From Bacillota bacterium (GTDB taxonomy: Bacteria; Bacillota; Clostridia; Lachnospirales; Lachnospiraceae): 64,000 bases of DNA. The translations under genes and the position numbers were made by a program. Location: positions 124,001 to 188,000 of the forward strand of contig JAEWIZ010000002.1 of NCBI GenBank assembly GCA_023386815.1, written 5' to 3'. Below are positions 26,760-35,323 of the stretch, piece after piece. The stretch's first letter is position 1, and the number at the start of each line of letters is the position of its first letter. The notes under the pieces were generated by a model. That model did not search any database and had not been told where the DNA came from. It was given only the letters and a program-made list of their open reading frames with translations.

Positions 26760-27831
26760 AGGTATCACTACACCCCCTTATCTCCGCATTCTTAAGTCTA
26801 CCCAGAATCTTGAAGTATTTTCCTTTCCTTCCACAAGGACAGTCATCTTCGCCAAGCAGAATTCCTTCATCCTCGGTCAAAAGCGAATGTCCCGGATAGG
26901 ATTCTGGAATAGTTGAAACTACTTGGATAATACCAGTTTCACCCTTATCACAAATAGAAAAATCTTTAGGATTTCTGATTATAATATCAGAGAAAATACT
27001 CGCGTGCAATTGACCACACTCACACTGCATATAGATACATCCAGTCTGCTCTACCATACCGTAATAATCATGAACTGAATCAAGACCACATATATCCTTT
27101 AATCTCTGGTGAAATTCCTCGGGCGATACTACTTCACTGACAAGCTTCTTCCACCCCCCGCCATGAATCAGAATCCCCTGTGACAAATCAAACTTAACTC
27201 CTTCTTCTGATAAACGTACTAATTCCTTGTAAAAATGCTGCCATACCATAAATGTAAAACCAAACATAAAGATTTTCTCACCTTCATGCTTTTTCAGAAA
27301 TGCCTGTATCGCCTCTACATCTAACGACATATCATCATTTAGAGCATAAGCCTTATCTGAACCAAACATAGAAAAGCCAAGGATACCGGCTCCTCTTGCA
27401 GAAAACATCGTACGATTCTTCACTACTGAAGGACAGTCTAAAATTAGCATCGGCATTCTTCCTGATCCGGTAAACTCTGAAACAATCTTTACCATTGTCT
27501 TCTGCTGATTACTAGCTGTAGTTCTATCAAGAAAAATCTTAGATACTGCCTGTCCCGAAGTACCGGAAGATGTCATCGTTTTAATCACTTCCTCCTGCGG
27601 AACACTCTTAAGTTCTAACTCCTTAAATAATCTCACCGGAAGGAATGGATACTCATCAAAATTCTTCGCCTTGTCAGGATTAAAGTTAACACTATCCATC
27701 ATCTTCTTATAAGCATCACAGTTTTCTATGTGTTTAATAGTTAATTCCTTTAGCCTCTCCGTAAGTAACTTTTTTTTCTCTTCCTTATTCAGGGAATATG
27801 GAGAAATAGAAAGTATTTCGCTGTAATCCAT
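26740..27831 (-). CDS. LuxE-like acyl-protein synthetase
   Basis: The 363-residue adenylate-forming protein of the LuxE family activates a carboxylic acid as acyl-AMP and hands it on to a protein thiol. The ATP loop TSSGTSGQA is at 87-95, the HGGGWKKL and DYYGMVEQTG motifs follow, and Cys354 (RGCSD) lies ten residues from the C-terminus, where LuxE carries its acyl-Cys. A CPC motif near 336 is an addition. AAGGAG precedes the ATG. It overlaps the LuxC-like gene, as expected for the two parts of a fatty-acid-reductase-type complex. Confidence 0.87.
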   Translation of the reverse strand: MDYSEILSISPYSLNKEEKKKLLTERLKELTIKHIENCDAYKKMMDSVNFNPDKAKNFDEYPFLPVRLFKELELKSVPQEEVIKTMTSSGTSGQAVSKIFLDRTTASNQQKTMVKIVSEFTGSGRMPMLILDCPSVVKNRTMFSARGAGILGFSMFGSDKAYALNDDMSLDVEAIQAFLKKHEGEKIFMFGFTFMVWQHFYKELVRLSEEGVKFDLSQGILIHGGGWKKLVSEVVSPEEFHQRLKDICGLDSVHDYYGMVEQTGCIYMQCECGQLHASIFSDIIIRNPKDFSICDKGETGIIQVVSTIPESYPGHSLLTEDEGILLGEDDCPCGRKGKYFKILGRLKNAEIRGCSDTYAAKFD

Positions 27832-27843
27832 AATCCTAACTCC

Positions 27844-28575
27844 TTATATGTTTGATAAAATTCGGTTTATTTCTTTAGCCATTTTATCGGCTACTGTATG
27901 AATAAAAAAATGATTGTTTCCAATTTCATAAAAATCAACGTTTCCGTCAAATAGATTAACCCAGTTCTCAACTTGAGTATACGATGTATCGTTTTCTGAA
28001 TAGAAAATTGTGCAGTCCAACTCTGGATTTTTTCTGCCTGACACATAACTGTACTTTGACAAAGCCTTGTAATCAGCTTCTATCGGTCGCAAAAACACCT
28101 TTAAAAATCTAGGGCTTTTAAGTATTCTCTCACCAATACCACCCATAGAAACCAGTATACTCTGTACTTCTTCCGGTGTCATTTTATCAAAATCTACTCT
28201 TGGTTTATAGTTAGAAAGTGCCTCATTAGCACATAAAAAAGCATGGGTTGGAACATCAGAACCATCCTCTGAATTGAACATATCAGAAAGAAGCTCGTAT
28301 GCTACTACACTCCCCATGCTATACCCTAAAAGCGAATATGGAATATTCTTATTTCTGTTATTCCTAATCTGTTCCTTTATATCTGCCATAATATCCCGAA
28401 TGGACTCGCAAAACTTTTCATTGATTCTGCTATCATGACCAGGATATTCCAACAGTACAACATCGATATCATCCTCTATATGGAGAGCCAATTCCTTAAA
28501 TGCACTTTTACTGCCACCGGCAAACGGTATACAGAATAACTGCATCCGTTTGCCGAAATTTCTTTTATTATTCAT
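27844..28575 (-). CDS. Type II thioesterase (alpha/beta hydrolase)
   Basis: The 243-residue editing thioesterase frees acyl groups from a carrier protein. It shows LFCIPFAGGS at the N-terminus, the nucleophile Ser86 in GYSMGSVVA, an Asp in YSENDTSY and His222 in GNNHFFIH, the GrsT/RifR-type triad. The ATG at 28575 overlaps the end of the AMP-ligase gene by 8 bases; a longer frame exists but begins with residues unlike the family. Such enzymes normally serve NRPS/PKS carrier domains; here the only visible carrier is the stand-alone ACP encoded just upstream. Confidence 0.88.
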   Translation of the reverse strand: MNNKRNFGKRMQLFCIPFAGGSKSAFKELALHIEDDIDVVLLEYPGHDSRINEKFCESIRDIMADIKEQIRNNRNKNIPYSLLGYSMGSVVAYELLSDMFNSEDGSDVPTHAFLCANEALSNYKPRVDFDKMTPEEVQSILVSMGGIGERILKSPRFLKVFLRPIEADYKALSKYSYVSGRKNPELDCTIFYSENDTSYTQVENWVNLFDGNVDFYEIGNNHFFIHTVADKMAKEINRILSNI

Positions 28576-29989
28576 AATACTTTTCCAGTTCCTTATAGAG
28601 AGTTTTGCCGGCATCATTCTTGGGAATTTCTTCTATCTTGATAACTTTAAATGCTGTAGCGTTAAGCTTAGTCTTTTCTGAAATGAATTTTCTTACGCCT
28701 TCCATTACACTATCATCTGTCACAAAGATATACATATGATCATCCACACCTGCACTGGCACATTCCATAAATCCAAACTGTGCCTTAATAAGTCTGTCTA
28801 CCTCATCCAGATTTACTCTGTTACCAAATATTTTCAGGAAACGTTTCTTTCGTCCAACAATAAAGTAAAAACCGTCTTTATCTCGCTTTGCCATATCACC
28901 TGTCTGAAGGACACCATGACGCTCGTCGCCCCTGATAAGGTCTTCACCGCATTCAGCATAACCCATAGTGACATTTGCTCCTTCATATACCAGTTCGCCG
29001 ATAACCTCTGGCTCTCCAATTACTTTATCCTCGGCATCAATCAGATAGAACTTTCCTCTTGGGATAGCAATACCACAACTTCCATACTTCTCCAAAGATT
29101 TCTCAGCTGGAAGGTATCCCATACGCGCAGTAGCTTCACATGCACCATACATTACAATAAACTTCTTACCTTTTTCCTGAGCATATTCAGCAAACTTCTT
29201 ATGAAGCTCTGGAGAAAGTTTTCCACCAGCCTGAGTCATATATCTGAGATCTGGCAAATCCATTCTGAAGAAACGAAGCTTTTCTAGAATCTCATAGGTA
29301 TATGGAACGCCTCCAAAAGAAGTTGCTTTCTGTTCCTTCACGAATGACCAAAAACCTCTATCCATCAATGATTTATCTGTGAGTAATATGGTAGCACCAA
29401 CGAGTAGATGACTGTTGATAATGGAACAGCCATAGGTATAATTCATTGGAAGAGTTGTGACAGGTCTTTCTGTAGCGTCCAGCTTCAAGTATTCAGCAAT
29501 CTGCTCTGCATTAGTCATAACATTTGTATAGGTCTGACGTACAAACTTAGGACTACCTGTCGATCCAGAAGTGGTTAATAGCAATCCAAGTTCTTTATAC
29601 AACGGATACTCAGTATCATATCCCGTTTTCATAAGAACATAATCAAACTTCTCATAAACATTCTTAAACGTGACATGTTTCTCTTCCAGAGTCTTTGGAA
29701 GCCAGATATAGGCTGGATGATATGTATCAATCAAATTGTTCAGAAGTTCTTCATCTAAATGTGAATTCAAAAGCACCGGAACTATATTATTGGTCATAAA
29801 GGCTGTATATCCAACAACCGACCCAATGGTATTGTTGCAAAGCGAAAACACCAGACATCTTCTTCCAATCACATTTGCTAATGCCTTTGTTTCATTATTC
29901 AATTCCTCATATGTGAGCTCCGCTCCGTTATCGGAAAGCAGAGCCACATTTGATGAAAAATTATTAAAATTCCACATCATATTTCTCAT
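28568..29989 (-). CDS. AMP-dependent acyl/aminoacyl ligase (stand-alone adenylation enzyme)
   Basis: This 473-residue ANL-superfamily enzyme activates an acid as its adenylate, presumably to load the neighbouring ACP. It has TTSGSTGSPK (139-148), YGACEATARMGY (A5), LQTGDMAKRD (A7), FKIFGNRVNLDEV (A8) and the catalytic Lys462 in NDAGKTLY (A10). It is a little shorter than typical ligases and has no fused carrier or condensation domain. Its start lies 26 bases inside the ACP gene, implying tight coupling of carrier and loader. The acid cannot be deduced here. Confidence 0.9.
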   Translation of the reverse strand: MRNMMWNFNNFSSNVALLSDNGAELTYEELNNETKALANVIGRRCLVFSLCNNTIGSVVGYTAFMTNNIVPVLLNSHLDEELLNNLIDTYHPAYIWLPKTLEEKHVTFKNVYEKFDYVLMKTGYDTEYPLYKELGLLLTTSGSTGSPKFVRQTYTNVMTNAEQIAEYLKLDATERPVTTLPMNYTYGCSIINSHLLVGATILLTDKSLMDRGFWSFVKEQKATSFGGVPYTYEILEKLRFFRMDLPDLRYMTQAGGKLSPELHKKFAEYAQEKGKKFIVMYGACEATARMGYLPAEKSLEKYGSCGIAIPRGKFYLIDAEDKVIGEPEVIGELVYEGANVTMGYAECGEDLIRGDERHGVLQTGDMAKRDKDGFYFIVGRKKRFLKIFGNRVNLDEVDRLIKAQFGFMECASAGVDDHMYIFVTDDSVMEGVRKFISEKTKLNATAFKVIKIEEIPKNDAGKTLYKELEKYYE

Positions 29990-30203
29990 TTAAAATTTCC
30001 ATTCCCTTTTCATATGAACTGAGATCGATAATGTCATCTGTATCCATCATAATATCGAATGCATCTTCAAGTGCAGAAATCAGTGCCATATGACCTACAG
30101 AATCCCAAGCTGTAATGTCCTGATACTTTAGGCCTGCAAGCGTACCCTCAGTCACCTCAAAAGTCTCCATAAATGCCTTTGTGTAAAGTTCTTTGTTATT
30201 CAT
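29964..30203 (-). CDS. Stand-alone acyl carrier protein
   Basis: The 79-residue acidic four-helix protein carries the 4'-phosphopantetheine attachment Ser35 in WDSVGHMALI. AAAGGAG precedes the ATG. It overlaps the AMP-ligase gene and is followed by the thioesterase gene. The DSVGHM sequence resembles carriers used in sugar-acylation and D-alanylation-like systems more than the DSLDTVE of fatty-acid AcpP. I infer that it carries the acid used by the polysaccharide module. A phosphopantetheinyl transferase must come from elsewhere. Confidence 0.92.
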   Translation of the reverse strand: MNNKELYTKAFMETFEVTEGTLAGLKYQDITAWDSVGHMALISALEDAFDIMMDTDDIIDLSSYEKGMEILNEKYDVEF

Positions 30204-30223
30204 CGTTTTGTTCTCCTTTAAAA

Positions 30224-31252
30224 TTATTTGATGTCTAGTATATTAATAACTGTATCAGCCTCAATATCATTAATTGCCGTTCTTCCTATAAGAGTATTTA
30301 TTTTATCTGGCGCAATTCCCGTACCTGGTCTTTTAGCATATAAATCCCTTTCGGATATTATTTCACCAGCAGAAATATTACGTGTGGCAACTAAACTACG
30401 TCGCATATTTTCCCTTTGTTTATACTCTTCTTCAAGAACTGTTCTATCCTTAGAACCCAGTGCAGTGTTTACCATTCTGCATTTTTTTACATATTCCTTC
30501 AACGCCTCTGGTTCCATGGCCATTTGATTATCCATGCCGATTTTTTTCTTATCTAATGTTAGGTGTTTTTCAAGTGCAGCTGCACCTAATGCTGTCGCAC
30601 CAACTCCTATCGCATCACCCAGAGTATGGTCGGAAAATCCTATTGGGCACTGCGGAAATCTTTCCCTTAGTCCAACGATATTATTCAAGTTTATAGTTGA
30701 TTCTTCTGCCGGATAAATTGAAATACAGTGCAGTAAAATAAGTTGGTTATTACCTGATTCAAGAATAGTATCAACAGCTCTAGTTATCTCAGACGTCTCA
30801 CCCATTCCTGTCGATAGTACTATCGGCACACTTTTTCGGGCAATGTATCGCAAGAACTTTGGATTGTTTAATTCCATGGAAGCAATTTTTATGAATGGTG
30901 CATTTATATCTACTAAAAAATCCACCTCACTCTCACTATATGGCGTAGAAGAAAATCCAATCCCGATAGAATTGCAATACTTAGCAACTTCTCTTAAATC
31001 ATCTTCAGATAAAGAGAATTTATCCACAAAACGCTTAGCTATAGGATTAGACTTGTAATATGTTTTTGAATACAGCGTTTCAGATGACCATGATTGGAAT
31101 TTAACGCAATCACATTCCGCTTCTTTAGCAGCATCAATCATCATTTTTGCAATTTTAATATCTCCATTGTGGCTACTATTAACTTCGGCTATTACATAGG
31201 GTCTATGATAATCTCCAATTAAAGTACCATCTTTTAGCAAACAAGTTCCCAT
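30224..31252 (-). CDS. neuB: NeuB-family PEP-dependent synthase (sialic-acid-synthase like)
   Basis: This 342-residue enzyme has an N-terminal TIM barrel (IAEVNSSHNGD, DCVKFQSW, IKIASMELNN, LSTGMGE, LLHCISIYPA, GFSDHT, EKHLTLDK) and a C-terminal antifreeze/SAF-like domain (about 283-342). The family joins PEP to an N-acylated hexose aldehyde to make a nonulosonic acid. All active-site segments look intact. However, neither a NeuA (CMP transferase) nor a NeuC (hydrolysing epimerase) gene is in the window, so either these are elsewhere or the enzyme uses a different aldehyde. GGAG precedes the ATG. Confidence 0.92.
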   Translation of the reverse strand: MGTCLLKDGTLIGDYHRPYVIAEVNSSHNGDIKIAKMMIDAAKEAECDCVKFQSWSSETLYSKTYYKSNPIAKRFVDKFSLSEDDLREVAKYCNSIGIGFSSTPYSESEVDFLVDINAPFIKIASMELNNPKFLRYIARKSVPIVLSTGMGETSEITRAVDTILESGNNQLILLHCISIYPAEESTINLNNIVGLRERFPQCPIGFSDHTLGDAIGVGATALGAAALEKHLTLDKKKIGMDNQMAMEPEALKEYVKKCRMVNTALGSKDRTVLEEEYKQRENMRRSLVATRNISAGEIISERDLYAKRPGTGIAPDKINTLIGRTAINDIEADTVINILDIK

Positions 31253-31264
31253 ACTTGTGTTCTC

Positions 31265-33055
31265 CTATATTTCTATTGGTTCAACTATCATCTCACGAAT
31301 AAACAGATCTCTGTCCATGAATGGTGACATATCTTCAATTGATGGTCTTACTAATTTACCTTTTTCATTCTTTCTAAATGACGTATGAAAATATCTCTGA
31401 TTTTCTTTGGTCATTACTTCACAAATACATGAATAATCAAAACATAGTGTCTTATCAATAACTTCAGATGTTATACTGATATCATCAGATTTGAAGTAAG
31501 ATAATCCAAATGAATCTGCTATTTTTTTAAAGTCTGGAGATGGTACACCATCCGTTGAATCATTTCCTATCGTTCTTGTTCTGAACAAGTCTTTTTGTCG
31601 AGCCCTAATAACCGCATACATATTATTATTCATCACAAAAATCTTTGCCTTAATGTTAAGATACTGCAACAGTTGTAATTCTTGGACATTCATCATTATT
31701 GATCCATCACCTACTACAACTACAATTTCTTCATATCCAGCATAGTGAGCTCCAATAATTGCAGGAATCGCATAACCCATTGCGCCTTGTGAAGCAGGGA
31801 ATAGGCATATTTGTTGATCCTTATATGGTATTGTCGAAGGAATAATTAATTCTTCCAAGCCTGCATCAGTAATAACTGCAGTTTTTGATGAAATGCGTTT
31901 TCCTAATTCATATGCAAATTCATACAAGTCAACTTTCTGATTTTCTTTATCTGGAAGAACAAACTCTTCTTTTTCAATAGAAAAGATTTCTTTCCAATGA
32001 AGACATTTCTCTACCCATTCATCGTAAACAGGTTGAATAGTATGTTCAGTAAGTTTAGTTAAAAAAGTCTTTGCATCTGAGACTATCAGCTTATCAAATC
32101 TCAATTTTTCTTTTTTATGTTCATCTTTATCTATATCTACAACAGTCACGCTTGCTTCACGAGCAATAGTATAGGGTTTGTCACCAATAGTCTGTGAACA
32201 CATTTTGCTTCCTATAACCAAAACATAATCCGCATTTTGAAGTGCAAAACAGCCAGCTCTCGGTGTGCCCAAACTACCTATAGTTCCAACAGAATAATCA
32301 TTTCCGCTACCATAAATATCGCAACCTGCAAAAGTCGAAACTACTGGTATTTTATTCTTTTCAACATATTCAGCTATTATTTCTTTGCATTCGTAAGCCC
32401 CACCGCCTAGTACAATTACCGGTCTCTTTGAAGAGTTCAACTTGCTAACAACGTATGATATATCGCCTTCTATGTTATCTGTTTTCTCTACAGGTTCTTG
32501 GAAATGTTCTAATTCATGTTCTTCAATTCTGGCTGATTGAATATCTAAAGGTATGTCAATCCATACAGGCCCTTTTCTGCCTTGATTTGCAATATACAAA
32601 GCTTTTTCAACCTCATACACTACATTCTTTGGATCAGTAATCATTACGGAATACTTTGTAATGCTATCCACTATAGAAACAATGTCAGCTTCCTGTGAGC
32701 CATATGTCCTTATAGGTTTTTGTGTGAAACGGGTAGTTTCATTCAACATGTGTTGTCCAGAAATGAAAATAACAGGTAAATTATCTTGATATGCACAAAG
32801 AGCCCCAGTAACAGCATTGGTAGCAGCACATCCCGTAGACACCAGGCAAGCTCCTATACTTTCCTTCGCCTTTGCATAGCTCATTGCAGCATATGAAGCT
32901 CCTTGTTCATGAAACATTGGAACTCCTGTGATATTCTCATTCTTCGCAACTGCATCCGAAAGGTATAGCATGCCTCTTCCAGTAACCATAAAAATGTGGT
33001 CTGCGCCTGCTTCATTGACCTTTCTGATAACATAATCAGCAATACGCTCCATCAT
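31265..33055 (-). CDS. Acetolactate-synthase-like TPP-dependent enzyme
   Basis: This 596-residue thiamine-diphosphate enzyme has the three-domain IlvB architecture. The catalytic Glu50 in MFHEQGASYAA activates TPP; the central domain follows, and the cofactor motif VVGDGSIMMNVQELQ...MNNN lies in the C-terminal third. Homologues in sugar loci such as YerE add a two-carbon unit from pyruvate to a keto-sugar; others decarboxylate 2-oxo acids. It overlaps the preceding SDR gene (ATGA) and is followed by neuB after 12 bases. Which reaction occurs here is open; housekeeping IlvB is unlikely because there is no IlvN. Confidence 0.88.
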   Translation of the reverse strand: MMERIADYVIRKVNEAGADHIFMVTGRGMLYLSDAVAKNENITGVPMFHEQGASYAAMSYAKAKESIGACLVSTGCAATNAVTGALCAYQDNLPVIFISGQHMLNETTRFTQKPIRTYGSQEADIVSIVDSITKYSVMITDPKNVVYEVEKALYIANQGRKGPVWIDIPLDIQSARIEEHELEHFQEPVEKTDNIEGDISYVVSKLNSSKRPVIVLGGGAYECKEIIAEYVEKNKIPVVSTFAGCDIYGSGNDYSVGTIGSLGTPRAGCFALQNADYVLVIGSKMCSQTIGDKPYTIAREASVTVVDIDKDEHKKEKLRFDKLIVSDAKTFLTKLTEHTIQPVYDEWVEKCLHWKEIFSIEKEEFVLPDKENQKVDLYEFAYELGKRISSKTAVITDAGLEELIIPSTIPYKDQQICLFPASQGAMGYAIPAIIGAHYAGYEEIVVVVGDGSIMMNVQELQLLQYLNIKAKIFVMNNNMYAVIRARQKDLFRTRTIGNDSTDGVPSPDFKKIADSFGLSYFKSDDISITSEVIDKTLCFDYSCICEVMTKENQRYFHTSFRKNEKGKLVRPSIEDMSPFMDRDLFIREMIVEPIEI

Positions 33056-33798
33056 TTTTCACCACCATTCACTCGCACAACTTGTCCGATAATCATATTC
33101 ATTTTCGGTGATAACAATCCAACTACCGCGCTACCAATTTCTGAAGGACTGATTTTTCTGCCAATAGCAGATCTTGCTAATGGTAAATCTGGATTATCAC
33201 CTTCAAACACTGAACTCATCCCTGTATCGGTAAAGCCTGGTGCGATAGCATTAATACGAACCCCTTTACCAATCATTTCAGCAGCTAATGATTGAGTGAA
33301 ACTACATAGCGCAGCTTTTGAACCACCATATACAGAATTACCTCTATAAACTTCATATGCTGCTACAGAGCATATGTTTATGATGTTTCCTTCACCTTGT
33401 TTTACCATTTTACGCAGAACTAATTGTGTAATTTGCATTGGTGCAAAAGTATTTGTTTGATATATCTGATGAACTAAATCCATAGAAGTTAATTCAAACA
33501 ATCCCATATGTGCTTTACCTGCATTGTTAATTAATATATCAACTTTAACTTTTTCCTTGAATATTCCTTTAATCCCAACTAAGATTGCATCGGAGTCCAT
33601 TAGATCAAAATAAACTGTTTTTATCCAAACACCATTCTCTTTGCTAATCTTATCCATTTTTTCTTCAAAATCAGCATCAAATTTTCTTGCACACGCCCAA
33701 ACATTACAACCACTTTCAGCAAGTGCCTGAACAATGGCACTTCCAATCCCACCAGCAGAGCCCGTTACAATTGCATTTTTCCCTTCTATCTCTAACAC
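33052..33798 (-). CDS. SDR oxidoreductase (third of three tandem copies)
   Basis: The 248-residue classical SDR has TGSAGGIGSA (12-21), NNAGKAH, the catalytic Ser in ICSVAAYEVY and the active-site YGGSK. It starts at a GTG with TAGGAGG upstream. Its closest relatives in the window are the two preceding genes, which suggests duplication. FabG-like NADPH-dependent reduction of a carbonyl, perhaps on the ACP-bound acyl group, is the likely role. The stop overlaps the TPP-enzyme start. Confidence 0.88.
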   Translation of the reverse strand: MLEIEGKNAIVTGSAGGIGSAIVQALAESGCNVWACARKFDADFEEKMDKISKENGVWIKTVYFDLMDSDAILVGIKGIFKEKVKVDILINNAGKAHMGLFELTSMDLVHQIYQTNTFAPMQITQLVLRKMVKQGEGNIINICSVAAYEVYRGNSVYGGSKAALCSFTQSLAAEMIGKGVRINAIAPGFTDTGMSSVFEGDNPDLPLARSAIGRKISPSEIGSAVVGLLSPKMNMIIGQVVRVNGGEK

Positions 33799-33818
33799 TC
33801 CAATACCTCCTAACTATA

Positions 33819-34568
33819 TCAACACATTCCACCATCAACTCTGAGTTCCAATCCTGTCACATAAGAAGACAAGTCGGAAAGCAGATAGACAACTGCATCG
33901 GCAACATTTGAGGGTTGTCCTAACTTCTTTAAAAACGAAGCTTGAACGTCTTCTTCTATGATATAGGCTGGCATTGTCGAAAGCATTTCTGTATTAGTAA
34001 CTCCAGGTAAAATGCAGTTTGCTCTAATACCATTTAGTCCTAATTCTTCACCAATAGCTTTGGTCATAGTTATCAGTGCAGCTTTTGTCGCTCCATATAC
34101 CGATTTTCCAGAGTTTCCGTCATTAGCAGACGTGGAAGATATGTTTACTATGCTACCTTTTCCATTTCTAAGCATTAGTTTTACAATGTATTGGGTAAAC
34201 TGATACGGCGCAAAGAAATTAACTTCCATCTGATTCTTTAATTCATCTATTCTAGACATTTGAAATAGAGCATTATAGGCTATTCCAGCATTATTTACCA
34301 ACCCATCTACCGGAAGCTTGGATTTCTGAACATATTTAACTGCTTCCTTCATAGCATTATAATCTGTCAGTTCAAAACACAGCGGCCAAATTTCTACTCC
34401 ATACTTATCAGCAACTTCTTTACACTGTGCCTCGAACTCAGGAGTAAGTTCTCTTGCATGTGCCCATACATTTGCCCCATGCATAGCACAAGCTTCTACC
34501 ATCGCCTTACCCATACCTTTTCTGGTACCAGTGATAATTATATTTTTTCCTTCAAGTAACTTTCTCAT
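33819..34568 (-). CDS. SDR oxidoreductase (second of three tandem copies)
   Basis: The 249-residue classical SDR has TGTRKGMGKA near residue 14, NNAGIAYN, NISSTSANDGN with the catalytic Ser, and YGATK. The start overlaps the stop of the preceding SDR gene by one base (TAATG). The VWAHARELT segment, in place of the more usual cofactor-selecting residues, matches the VWACARKF of the third copy, so these two are the closer pair. The substrate is unknown; probably a carbonyl intermediate of the acyl or sugar pathway. Confidence 0.88.
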   Translation of the reverse strand: MRKLLEGKNIIITGTRKGMGKAMVEACAMHGANVWAHARELTPEFEAQCKEVADKYGVEIWPLCFELTDYNAMKEAVKYVQKSKLPVDGLVNNAGIAYNALFQMSRIDELKNQMEVNFFAPYQFTQYIVKLMLRNGKGSIVNISSTSANDGNSGKSVYGATKAALITMTKAIGEELGLNGIRANCILPGVTNTEMLSTMPAYIIEEDVQASFLKKLGQPSNVADAVVYLLSDLSSYVTGLELRVDGGMC

Positions 34569-35308
34569 TATCTGATACCTCCATCCACTCTAAGCACCTG
34601 GCCTGTAATATGAGCTGACATATCAGATCCAAGAAACATGATTAAATCAGCAACTTCCTCAGGCGTCCCCTGTCTCTTAAGTTTTGATCTATTCAACTGC
34701 TTCTCAATAACCTCTTCAGTAAGGTCAGCTGTCATTGGTGTCTTGATTACACCCGGAGCAATAGCATTGACTCTAATATGATTTTTGCCAAGTTCTCTTG
34801 CCATTGTCTTTGTAGCGGCGATGAGCGCAGCCTTTGATGCAGAATAAGCTAACTGACCTTCGTTGCCATCAATTCCAGAAATAGAAGATGTATTAATAAT
34901 GCTTCCCTTACCATTTTTAAGCATTAACTTTACTATGTATTGCGAAAAAATAATCTGGGAAAAGAAGTTTACCTGAAATGTCTCTTGAAGTTGATCCATT
35001 GTCACCATAGAAAAGAAGGCATCTCTTGTTATTCCGGCTATATTTACAAGAATATCAATAGGAAGCTTTTCCTTCATTATAGTCTTTGCCGCATCTTTGA
35101 TATCATCATTATTTGTCATATCAAAATACACTGGAGTGACTCTTACCCCATTCTCATCGCTTAAAACTTTGCAGTGATTTTCAAATTCTTCTGTCTGCTT
35201 ATATGCACATGCAAAAACATTTGCTCCATTCTTTGCAAATGTATCCATTGCACTTCTACCAATTCCCTGCAAGCATCCAGTAATTACCGCTGTTTTGCCT
35301 TGTAGCAT
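34568..35308 (-). CDS. FabG-like SDR oxidoreductase (first of three tandem copies)
   Basis: The 246-residue SDR is the most FabG-like of the three: TGCLQGIGRSAM (9-20), NIAGITRDAFF, NTSSISGIDGN, YSASKAAL and the C-terminal GQVLRVDGG. GGGAGGAA precedes the ATG. FabG reduces 3-oxoacyl-ACP, so with the ACP, ligase and thioesterase nearby a beta-keto reduction on the carrier is possible. There is no ketosynthase in the window, so the chain is not evidently extended here. Confidence 0.9.
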   Translation of the reverse strand: MLQGKTAVITGCLQGIGRSAMDTFAKNGANVFACAYKQTEEFENHCKVLSDENGVRVTPVYFDMTNNDDIKDAAKTIMKEKLPIDILVNIAGITRDAFFSMVTMDQLQETFQVNFFSQIIFSQYIVKLMLKNGKGSIINTSSISGIDGNEGQLAYSASKAALIAATKTMARELGKNHIRVNAIAPGVIKTPMTADLTEEVIEKQLNRSKLKRQGTPEEVADLIMFLGSDMSAHITGQVLRVDGGIR

Positions 35309-35323
35309 CCTGAATTCCTCCCT

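Noticed and set aside
28736..29287. 183-codon plus-strand reading frame
   Set aside because: It is antisense to the AMP ligase, whose motifs are all intact; composition is not protein-like.
30224..31252. Evidence for a complete sialic-acid pathway
   Set aside because: Only NeuB and a NeuD-like protein are present; NeuA and NeuC are absent from the window.
24558..33055. A conventional NRPS/PKS cluster
   Set aside because: There is an ACP, ligase and type II thioesterase, but no condensation, ketosynthase or acyltransferase domain, and the genes are embedded between sugar-nucleotide genes.
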